Below the pieces are notes generated by a model that worked only from the letters and a program-made list of their open reading frames with translations, was not told where the DNA came from and did not search any database. From the NCBI GenBank assembly GCA_025769875.1, contig JAGFNK010000039.1, positions 1-64,000 of the forward strand: a DNA stretch of 64,000 bases. Reading direction: 5' to 3'. Position numbers and translations under genes: made by a program. The stretch comes from Russula earlei (taxonomy: Eukaryota > Basidiomycota > Agaricomycetes > Russulales > Russulaceae). Positions 43,373 to 52,689 of the stretch are shown in pieces (positions within the stretch are counted from its first letter, which is position 1; every line of letters starts with the position of its first letter).

Positions 43373-46300
43373 TCAGGGGTAGAATGTTAGTCCTAGTTGC
43401 TCCCTGAATTTGAGGAACTTGACACGACCAAGGTTCTTGGTGAACATGTCGGCTGGGTTGTTAGCCCCTTCAATAAAGAATAGCTCCACCTGTTTATTTT
43501 GTATGACTTCACGAATGAAGTGATAGCGCAAATCAATGTGTTTGATGCGCTTTTCTTGTACAGGGTTGGAGGCTAAGAATATTGAGCCTTGGTTATCACC
43601 AAACAGTGGGATGGGAGCAAGATTGATGCCAAGTTCTGTTAGTAAGGATTTAATCCAAACTAATTGTCTGCTCGTGTCAGAGAGCGACATGTACTCAGCT
43701 TCAGTGGAGGAGAGCGCGACTGTTTTCTGCGCTCGTGAGTTCCATGAAAATATTGCTCCAGCCAGGTTCACCATATAGCCTGTAGTGGACTTCCGATTAG
43801 TCGGATCAGAAGCCCAGTCAGAGTCGGCATATGCCATCAAGCCACCATTAGATGGTCCATCATAGACCAAGGCATAATTGGCGGTTCCCAAGAGGTATCG
43901 GCAAATATAGTATGCACGATTTAAATGATCCTCTGAGGGATTGGCAGCATGTTGCGACAACTTAGTGACAGCAAAGGCTATGTCTGGACGCGTTCCAAGC
44001 ATTATGTATAGGAGTGATCCTATAACTTGCTGGAATTTTGACCGCAAGGCTGGGTCAGCAGCAGAAGTGTTGGGAGAGGGGTGATAGCCCTCTGGTAGCG
44101 GAGTAGGAGCAGGGTTTGTGTTAAGCAAGTCGAAACGCTGCAGCACTTTCCTTAGATACTCAGTCTGGTCCAGATGTATTTGCCCAGACTTGCGTATGAT
44201 GCGCATGCGTAGAAATTCTTGGGCATCGCCCAGATCTCGACATTCCCAGAGCTTCATGAAGCGCTCCTTTGTTTTATTGATTTGTTTTTTGTCTGCTCCA
44301 AAGAAGAGCACATCATCAACATAGACGATGGCTATGATGCTCTTGTCTTTACTAACAAAGAGCCCAGAGTCAGACATTAGGCGAATAAGGCTGAGCGAGG
44401 CCATGGACTTGTCAAGGGCTTTCCACCAAGCAAGTGCCGCTTGCTTGAGTCCATATATTGTGCGTTTAAGGCGCATGACTTTGCGCTCTTGGCCTTTTAT
44501 TTTGAAGCCCTCAGGCTGCTCCATATAGAGCTCTTCATCGAGCTCACCATAGAGAAAGGCAGTCTTGATGTCTAGTCCGCTAATGTGCCAGTTTTTGAGC
44601 GCTGCGAGCGCAATCATCAAGCAGACTGTCTCAAACTGTACCACGGGTGAGAATATTTTGTCATAGTCAATGCCTTCTACTTGGGAGAAGCCTTTGGCGA
44701 CTAGTCTGGCTTTTTTACAACCATCAGACTTAAGGTCGAATACCCATCTATTTTTAATTATTTTGCGATCCTTGGGAGGATCGACTAGTTCGAAGACTTT
44801 GCGTCTGCGGAGGGATTCCAACTCCTCGTGACAAGCATTTTTCCACTCCTTTTGGAGTTCACTTGGCATTCGCAGAATGTCCCTAAAGGTCCATTCGCGA
44901 ATCTTCGCAGTATCAGGTGTATCTGAACTTAGTGGAACTGCTTGGGCGAGCAGATAGTTCAGAAATTTGACTCCCCCTTCCCTTGCTAGATGTAGAATGT
45001 CTTCTACCTCATCCTCAGAGGCTTGCGGCGGTTGATCGTCAAGGATGACAGGAGGGTAAGGGCCTGGCGCAGCCGATCCTGACATACTACCCTCACCGGA
45101 GCTACCGGGTTGGTTTTCTGTCATTGTTCTCCATGTGCGTGTGCACCGAACGTCTTTTTCCACTTCTGTGGGGTGTCTGCGTTCACCATAGACGTTGCCT
45201 GGATGGGTAGGTACTTTCCTCAACCGCTGAGACCTTCGAAGAGGTACAGGCTCTTCAATGGGAGGAGGGGACGGTGTAGGAGGGACGGGCGTTTGCTCGC
45301 ATTCCTCTTCTTGTGGCGCCTGTAAAGGCTGCTCATCGTCCTCACTTTTAATTGTAGGGAATGGGTCGTCAACACCAGGAATGGTGTCTTCGACAGGTTG
45401 TTGCGGTAGTTCCTCACGTGGTTCATTTATCCACGTGGTACCTTTAGTGCGCACTTTGTCGCATTTGGGGTACAGGGTCTCATCATACAGGGCGGTAGCA
45501 TTAGTGTAAAGCATATTATTAGGAAGCCTCATGAAGAGTGAGGCTTTGATCCCCTCAGTATGACCAAGGTAGATCATTAGCTCGCTTTTAGGTGAAAGCT
45601 TATTGACTCGACGCTTTTCTGGTATGTGCACATATGCACCGCAACCAAATACTCTGAGGTGTGAGATATCAGGGACTTCGTTCTTTAGGACTTCGTAGGG
45701 TGTACGCCATTGAAGGCGTCTGGCAGGTGTCCTATTGTAACAGTGTGTCCCATGATTCACTGCAAATTCCCACCAGGAGGGAGGTAGACAAGCTTCAAGG
45801 CGCATTGCCTGAGCTTTGTCCATTACAGTGCGCATAAAGCGCTCTGCGCGTCCATTCTGTTGTGGAGTGTATGGGGCGCTTTGCAGGATTTTAATTCCTT
45901 CATCCTTTAGGATGTTATCAAAGGCCTTGGACTTGTACTCTCCGCCAGCATCGGACATCCACTCTTTGATTCCTGCTTTGTATTGGTTTTTTACCATAGC
46001 AAGGAATTGCTTGACGGCCATTATGGTCGACTTTTTATTTTTTAAGAGTGTGATCCATGCATAGGAGGAATAATCGTCAATGAAGCTGACGAAATATTCG
46101 TACTTATGATATGACTTCACAGGGAAACTCTTCAGGTCCGAGTGAATGTGCTCGAACGGTGCGGAAGCACGAGTTTCAGAAGGGGGATGTGCAGATGCAG
46201 GCATCTTGCCTTGCGCGCAGCCAGGACATACCTGGCTGTTCCTGAGGGATTTTCAGGTCTTCAGGGAGACCCTTGGTATGTGTCTTAGCACGTGTTATGA

Positions 46301-48229
46301 CATCCTTAGATGGGTGGCCAAGGCGTCGGTGTATGACATCATAATCTACCGCGTAGATAAGAGAATGCGCTTGCGCGCTTTCAATTGAGGCGTCTAACCA
46401 ATACGTGGTTTGACCCGGGAATAAGGGGTAAGAGGACAGGACTATACGTCCGTCCTCTCGTAGGGAAATATGATTTCTATTCCCTAATGCATGCATCCCT
46501 TGTTGTAAAAACTCCCCCATAGATAATATCCGAGTGTTAATTTTTCGGAATATAGAGAACAGGAGAAATGCGCGTGACAACCGTTTTAGAGTTGACAGTG
46601 TGCCGAAGCAACACAGCGCCTTTGCCTTCCACATATATAGTGTTATCGGCAGTTTTAACAGGGGATCTTTTGTGTGGCAAAGCCGGCGTATACTCTATAA
46701 AGTCTTTTATTTCGAAGGTGAAGTGTGCGGATGCGCCAGAGTCAAGGAGCCATAAGGATCCCATTTTACTCAAGTCGTGCTTTCCTCTACATCTCGAACA
46801 GTTTTTGTTACATTCACTTTGAAGGGAAGTAGTCCCTTCGCTAATTTGTACATTGTATGATACAAGCGAACACTTATTAAACATATCTAGCCCGCTTTGG
46901 GGCTGGGGAGATGCTAATAGGTTCTTTAGCAAGTGAAAGGAGAGAGGGAGGCGCACACACGCTTCGTTATCTTCAGGGTCGCTGCCCCCATCAAGCGCTT
47001 CATCCGACGGAGTCGGAGCACGCTCAGGGGTGGCAGCACCTTCTGGGATACCGTCATATATGTCGAATAAATCCGACGTGTTTGTTTGCGCAAAGTCGCT
47101 ATCGTCCTGGTCCATAGGCTCAGGGACGGGCGACGGAAGTTTGACTGCACTTGTCGAGGCAGCGGATTGAGTCGAGATCCGCTGCTCGAGGGTCTTGACT
47201 GTCTGTATAGTGGGAGTTACCCCAAGATCGTCAGCAAGATCAAGAGCTTTGTTTAAGGCCTTGTAAGGGCCGTGAGTGCGTTTGCGAGGGTCAGTCGCAG
47301 TCGGGACAGGTACGTTGTTGGATCCCCAAAGGACCCAGATGGGCGATGGTGGTAATGGTCGGGAGTGGGAGTGCGGCAACGTCCGCAATGTGGGAGTGTC
47401 CGGGACCATGGCTGTTATCAGCCTTCTCCTTGCCTTTCCCTTTTCCTTTGCCGCCGCGCTTGCCGCGCTGGCGCTTGTCCTTATCTTCATCGCGCTTGGG
47501 CTTATTGCCCTGCTGCTGATTGGAGAAGGAGGGGTCACCGTGCTTGCGCTTGACAGCTGAAAGCTTCTGCGCGCTGTGCTTCTTGTTTGTTCCACGATTG
47601 ATCTCAGTTTGATATTGAGAGACAATAGCCTCTCGCACATGTTTTGGACTAAGATCGTCTAGTTCATAGTTCTGGGTGACGATGTGGACAAGCATTTCCC
47701 ATTTCGAGGGAATAGCTGCAAGCATGATGAGTGCCTGTAAGGCGTCAGGAATAATGAGGGAGGATGCGGTGAGGCGCTGGAACGCAGCGTGTATCCGATC
47801 CATTTGAGGGCCAGGATGCTGGCTCGGGTTAAAGCAGATGGAGATGGCTTCTTTGAAGTCCTTATAGATGCTGGTGGTAGTCGCCGTACCATAAAGGGTA
47901 TCAAGGCGATTCCAGATGGTCTCAGCGTTATCCAAAGACGTAAGATCTTGTTGGATCGCGATGCTTGATCTAAGGACCATATGACCGACTGCCATATCAT
48001 TCCCTTTGTTCCATTCTTTCACAGCTGCCAGAGCGACAGCCTGGGCAGCAATCTCTTCGGGAAGAGGCGCCTGAGGAAGGGCAGGGACGGTAGGCAGTTC
48101 AAAAGTGCCATTGCAATAACCCCACAGTCCAACGGACATGAGGTAGGCTTTCATAGCCTTTGACCAAATACCATAGTTTGCACCATCGAGGATGGGGACA
48201 ACAGGGGCAGAGGGTTGAGACGACGACAT
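43373..48229 (-). pseudogene. Copia-4 Gag-Pol polyprotein in several frames
   Basis: Gag starts at 48229 (MSSSQPSAPVVPIL) and runs 312 codons with a UBN2-type core and a Lys/Arg/Gly-rich C-terminus. No CCHC zinc knuckle is visible. A second frame (47640-46537) overlaps Gag by about 350 nt and carries protease LLDSGASAHFT, stopping after VLYIPKN. A third piece (46634-46176) has the GAG-pre-integrase motif HRRLGHPS. One base near 46230 separates it from the 943-codon frame 46204-43373 with integrase (SFIDDYS, SDAGGEYKS), RT (YVDDVLFFG) and RNase H (SSTEAEYMS). Since LTRs differ by only 1%, some breaks may be recoding or assembly artefacts. Confidence 0.88.
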
Positions 48230-48384
48230 TGTAGCTGTTAGAATAGGGCTTAGAGGTCGTCAGTAAGAGTATTTGTATTAAACAAGCCGACATAGTCTCC
48301 CCATAGGGTAGACTAGCTCGCCGCAGCATGCAGGCTTCAGGGATGCTTCGCCATCGTTGCAGCCGATGAAGGCGCATGGCTTGC

Positions 48385-48397
48385 AGGGCCCATAACC
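48385..48397 (-). other. Copia-4 primer-binding site (initiator tRNA-Met anticodon arm)
   Basis: GGTTATGGGCCCT abuts the 5' LTR, identical to Copia-1 and Copia-2 although their LTRs and proteins differ strongly. Confidence 0.75.
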
Positions 48398-48782
48398 TGT
48401 TGCGCAGCATAGAGCGCAGCTAACAGGCCAAGCAACCCACCTTAGAGGTTGTGCTAATGCTCAAGTGATATTGGGGTGTAGAGCGATGTGTATACTTGTC
48501 TACAAGTATGGTATTTATACCTCTATGACCCAGGGCTGTTCCTAAGTCCAAAAGAGGTGACTACAGGTGTCCACTATATCGCGCATTAAGTGACGCGTGA
48601 TGTGGAAACGTTCTAGACGCAGCATAAGGCTGCATCTTGTGATAGATAGCGTACTATGCGTAACCCTATTCCCATAAGCGCATATACTAAAGTTCTGTCT
48701 AACACGTAACATCTATGAGCGGATCTTGAACCTTGTATGAAGGTCTTCGCCTTCTTTGATCCGTTCGGGTTCCGGTTCAACA
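48398..48782 (-). repeat. Copia-4 5' LTR
   Basis: The 385-bp right LTR, with four transitions relative to the left copy. Confidence 0.9.
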
Positions 48783-49671
48783 ATTCATCGACCCGAACTC
48801 GAAGGATGATCGACGGGCTACTTACGCGTGCGTCCTGAGCTCTTTCCCCATTTCCACTCACCATCCTTCAGTGTTATCTGTGCTTACACGCATTAATCAG
48901 TACAGGAACGTCAACGATCAGGTAGAACTCGTCCTCGAGCAATTGAAACACTTGCGCCGCCTATCGGGTGGGTTCGACGCAATCTTCTTCGTGGTATGAG
49001 CTTCTTCAGGGCCATTGCTAATGATCCCCCCATCGACCAGGAGGGCAGTTTCTTTGCGCATACGTCGATCGCTACAATCACTGCAATCTCATCACCTTCG
49101 GTTCATTGCACATGGGCGTGGCTGACATACCGCCGTGTATACGACAAGTAAGCCCTGGAGAACATCGTTCAGGTTACGTGTCTCCTTTCCTTTCCACCTC
49201 CGCCAATCGTACGGCAAGCCTCTGCTCCTCGATCCGTCTATTCACACACTCTCGGCTTGTCAATAGGTACAGTACTAACGCGATCTGGCCCAGCTCACGC
49301 GTTATCGAACGACTTCCTGACGTCCATCAATAACGAGCTGCCCACGCCGCACAAAGACGCGACATCAGGAGTATCTCGCGCAGCTCGACGCCCTCCTTTT
49401 CGAGCAGGACCGTTCGGTCGTAGCCGAGGAGAGCACGAGACACGGAAGAGGCCTCCTCTCGCTGATTGCCATTCCGATGAGAGGAACGAGCGCGGCGGAT
49501 ACTTCGGCTCGTTACGCTCCCTTCGTTCTTACTTTCGGAAAGCATGCGGACAAGAGAACAATCCACCTTTGTCTTCATGTGTCCAGTGAGGAACCCGACC
49601 ATCTCTCTCGCTCATGGGTTGCGATGACCATCATCACACATGATTTCGATCCCACGTTGGTCCACGAATGA
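48783..49671 (+). pseudogene. palmitoyl-protein thioesterase, 3' part (right of Copia-4)
   Basis: Conserved blocks follow in the family order: FIDPNSKDDRRATYA, an intron (GTGCGT to TACAG), NVNDQVELVLEQL, GGFDAI, then after a break GQFLCAYVDRYN, NLITFGSLHMGVADIPPC, an intron starting GTAAGC, NDFLTSINNELP and LFEQDRSVVAEES. The segment that should hold the nucleophile (normally GFSQGG) is disrupted between GGFDAI and GQF. After VAEES the normal WFG-type sequence is not found, although the frame is open to 49671. With the frameshifts on both sides of Copia-4 this is a pseudogene of what was a full-length gene. Confidence 0.65.
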
Positions 49672-49985
49672 GGGATCAGTCTATCGACAAGCCAACCGCA
49701 ACGTGCAAAAGACGGAAGAATATGAAGTATAAATGAAGGGCCACAGATGGGAAGAGGGAGTGACAGAAAACACACCTAAATGAGTGTGCTCCACCATGAT
49801 CGCAGCGCTTGCTGTCACCTTGGTCACCGCTACGCCGTTAGCCTGCGTGCTGTTGTTCCATTTGCGGCTTTGAATCTGGCTTCGACATGTCGATGTTAGG
49901 CATTGCCATTGCCGGTCCTCTTCCATGACGGGTTTCGGGAGTTTTACCGGTGCAGATGTTGTATATTCATTGCTTTTGGGAACGT
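49672..49985 (-). pseudogene. duplicated family U C-terminal block
   Basis: Nearly the same as 3318-3635, including MEEDRQWQCLTSTCRS and TSAPVKLP in - strand frames. The match stops at TTTTGGGAAC, where the sequence changes abruptly to the interior of an F-box gene. Confidence 0.5.
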
Positions 49986-50541
49986 AAGATTCTTCATGGA
50001 CATCGATTTTATCCTCCCACAACTCTACCGGTTGATCAGTCAAGTAGAATCGTTCAATTCATGTGACAGAGCAACCGTGCGCACTTCCGATAGTGCAATT
50101 CGATTCGCAATTTCCAGAGAAACAAATCGGTTCCCGGTGCTCTCGTTGGAAATCTGGTGCAGCGAGTTGGATGAGCGGCTTTTACCGCTTGCCCAGGTCT
50201 GCAGCGCATTCTTTCCCCTTTCCACATTGATTCAGCTCGACATCGTGGATGATGTTTTTCGATTACACTGGAAATATGACATGGACGCCACTCAATGGCT
50301 GGAATTCCTGGACCCGTTCACTGCTGTGAAGGACCTGCGCCTATCCGATCAAGCCGCGCGACATGTCTTCCAAGCCTGGGAAGAGCTCGCGGATGAACGA
50401 GTAACAGAAGTCTTACCCGCGCTCCAGAACATTTTCTTGGAGGGCCTCGAGCCATTGGAATCGGTTCCGAAATATATCGAAGGATTTGTCGCCGCGCGAC
50501 AACTCTCTGGTCACCCTGTGGCTGTCCACCGTTGGGAATAG
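49986..50541 (+). pseudogene. F-box/LRR-like gene, copy G (5'-truncated, chimeric)
   Basis: Begins abruptly with RFFMDIDFILPQLYRLISQ, the point equivalent to about two-thirds through the other copies, and continues in frame to the family C-terminus (GHPVAVHRWE). The F-box and most leucine-rich sequence are missing. The frame is open into the preceding U block, so a 212-codon fused frame (from 49903) exists by chance. The junction at 49985/49986 suggests a recombination between duplicated segments. Confidence 0.7.
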
Positions 50542-51298
50542 GACCTAGGCAGGATCGCTGAGTTCTTTATGCTCCCCATCAAATTAATATCTGATATCAT
50601 TAATCTTCTGTGCGATTGTCCTTATTTGATTCGAGTCACTCTAGTTACTGTATTGTAACGACACCCTTGCGGCGTTACGTGCGAATTGGATCGGAATCGC
50701 CCTACCGGAACGCGCCCGTCGACACACACACACACACCCTATCTCTTTCTCTCCCTCTCTCGCTCGCACACACACCTGCCGTCTCGACCGTCCACGCAAG
50801 ACGCAGGCGCACATCGTCAACGCCCCCCGCCTTCGCCTATAAGCCCACAAAACCCCAAAACGAAAGGCGGAAGAATATCCACCGAGCCACCGCGCTCGTT
50901 TCCAGTGAACGGCGTTTCCTCCTCCAATCCCGCCTGTCCGACCCTGCTCCTTTCCCCTCTTAGTTACTTTTCCTTTCCTTCTAGTTAGATCTTCGTATCG
51001 ATCGTTCTCGACCACGCGCGCCCCCCGTTCGTCTCGCGTTTCAGGGAATTTGTCTTATTCTTCTCTCTTTCTCCTTAGTTACCACCTAATCTTTTCACGT
51101 ATATAGGTTTGCCTCTACCTTCGAGTACGGTACATACCATGCGTGCTCCGCCCATGATTTCTGGGCTATGGCATTTCTCTAACAGGTCAATAATTTTTCA
51201 TTTGACGACAGGGGCGTAGATAGCGGACGACGAGGCATAGGGGAGGCACGTACCGTTCGGCCAAGAGTTCCACGCGAGCTCCTTCACGCGACCCACCG
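50542..51298. other. 3' flank of copy G, duplicate of the flank of copy A
   Basis: About 600 bp match 2332-2960, including a CA tract near 50723-50738 and CT-rich sequence. No gene is supported. Confidence 0.5.
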
Positions 51299-51798
51299 TT
51301 GCCTCGGGCTCGAACGCCGTCGACCTTCAACGTCCCGAGACGAGCAAGAACTGCAAGAGCATCTGGGGAACCTGCGGAAGGGTCACCATCAAAGCCGCCT
51401 CATCCTCTCCTTCCACTACACCTTTGCTCGCTCCTCCGCTTCCGTCATCGCCCTCGCCCTCACTCACCCTCACCGCCACCGCCACCGCCACCGCCACCAC
51501 CTACTTTTTTTCCCTCCACCTGTTTGTCCTCAGGCGACGATGGAGCACGCACATCCTCGACCCCGTCGCCAGTGCCACCATTGCCAGGCCCAGGCCCATC
51601 CACGTCAGGGACGATCCCTGCCGCTGCATCGTGAGAGTCGTTATCGCCCGTGGCGGTGCTGGGTCACGTATTATTGTTGACGTGGGTGAACGAAGTGCGA
51701 GTGCTCGCTGGCAACGCGGCGATCTCAACCAGAATGGTCCTTCCAAATGTAGTGAGGGAGGTCTTCCTATTGTCATGTGCATCTGATGTAATTCTAAG
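51299..51798. other. low-complexity interval with CCACCG repeat
   Basis: A (CACCGC)n run at 51471-51501 is embedded in Ser/Pro/Arg-rich open frames on the + strand. No domain or copy elsewhere, so no gene is called. The sequence downstream passes into the decayed - strand gene. Confidence 0.35.
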
Positions 51799-52024
51799 CT
51801 AGACATGCTTGAGATAGCTAGTAATTGAAGATGGCACCATGTTCTTTTGAGTATCCAACTGTAGCTGTCATCCAAAAGAGTAAAGCAGTGCTTCCATCTT
51901 TTGTGCAATGGGATCATCCAGCCCATCAATATACCTATTAATAAATGATGCAGCTTTCAGAACCTCACAGCAGCTTGGAATATCCTCAGTGGGAGCATCA
52001 TCATGCACATCATCATTGCCACCA
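51799..52024 (-). pseudogene. decayed transposon-like gene, C-terminal part (left of gypsy)
   Basis: On the - strand: DDAPTEDIPSCCEVLKAASF, INRYIDGLDDPIAQKMEALL, then FG-stop-QLQLDTQKN, ending at TAG (51799-51801). The internal TGA at 51868-51870 sits where CGA is expected. The frame reads through the gypsy insertion point into 60672 onward, so this is the end of the gene whose upstream parts lie at 60672-61395 and 62339-64000. It resembles proteins repeated in Agaricomycete genomes, but I cannot name the family. Confidence 0.4.
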
Positions 52025-52612
52025 TGTTACCGAGTGGTTTGGGGTCCGGAAGATGCCGGAACACCTGAACTATGGACTGCACCGTTTGCATTATGCGTGC
52101 GTCAGATCTTGATCGTTTATGTTCCTTGATATCACATTTGGAGCGCGTTGATCGTATCTTTCAGAAGATGTACTGAAGAAGCAATGAGTAGCATTGCTTC
52201 TGTCCCAGATGTTCCTGTACCGCCACGTACGTTGATTCCTTGATTGGGGAAGCACTTAATGCTTCCAGCACCGAGATCGCTTACATAGAAGCAACCTCGC
52301 TTCTATGAGCCATGTTTTGCTTCTATAGCACCGACTAGTACTACAGTAGTACAAACCTTATCCCTGTAAGGCTATATAAAGCCCCCAGTCGTAACAGTTG
52401 AGCCCTAAGCTCGACTTAGTTTGCCAATCCCAAACAGTTGACTCCTACCCCGTCTGCAGAGCCCCTCTCATCTTGTTGTCATACTCTAGAAGGATCTAAC
52501 ACTCCTTCCCCTCCACGAGTATTGCTTGCTTGACTCAAGCATATCTGCATTGGTAGGACGCGTTTATAGACGCGACCATTGATCTTATTTAAGGCACTTT
52601 GGAGCCTTAACA
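52025..52612 (+). repeat. gypsy 5' LTR
   Basis: 588 bp, with TATATAAA at 52373-52380 and the likely transcription start about 30 nt downstream near 52407. Confidence 0.9.
52373..52380 (+). promoter_or_regulatory. TATA box of the gypsy LTR
   Basis: TATATAAA lies 26 nt before the AAGCTCGACTTA that pairs with the primer site. This spacing suits transcription starting at or next to that 12-mer. The same element is conserved in the 3' LTR. Confidence 0.6.
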
Positions 52613-52624
52613 TAAGTCGAGCTT
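52613..52624 (+). other. gypsy primer-binding site, complementary to its own LTR (self-priming)
   Basis: TAAGTCGAGCTT starts at the first base after the LTR and is the exact reverse complement of 52407-52418 (AAGCTCGACTTA) within the LTR, at the expected mRNA 5' end. This is the arrangement known from Tf1 of fission yeast, where the mRNA 5' end folds back to prime minus-strand synthesis. Confidence 0.65.
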
Positions 52625-52689
52625 CTATCACAGACATCGCTGTGAAAGCGAACCAGGAAAAGGCAGGAAGCCTAAAGACTAGGATCTAG

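Larger units (their letters stand above)
42939..48782 (-). mobile_element. Copia-4: Ty1/copia element
   Basis: The element is 5,844 bp with 385-bp LTRs (TGTTGCGC...TCAACA) and the duplication ATTCA at 42934-42938 and 48783-48787. The LTRs differ at four sites, all transitions (about 1%). A G-rich tract (AGCAAGGGGGAG) precedes the 3' LTR. Gag-Pol is spread over several - strand frames. It interrupts a thioesterase gene. Confidence 0.93.

Noticed and set aside
51299..51634. 111-codon Pro/Ser-rich ORF
   Set aside because: Produced largely by the CCACCG microsatellite. No ATG (starts TTG), no copy elsewhere.
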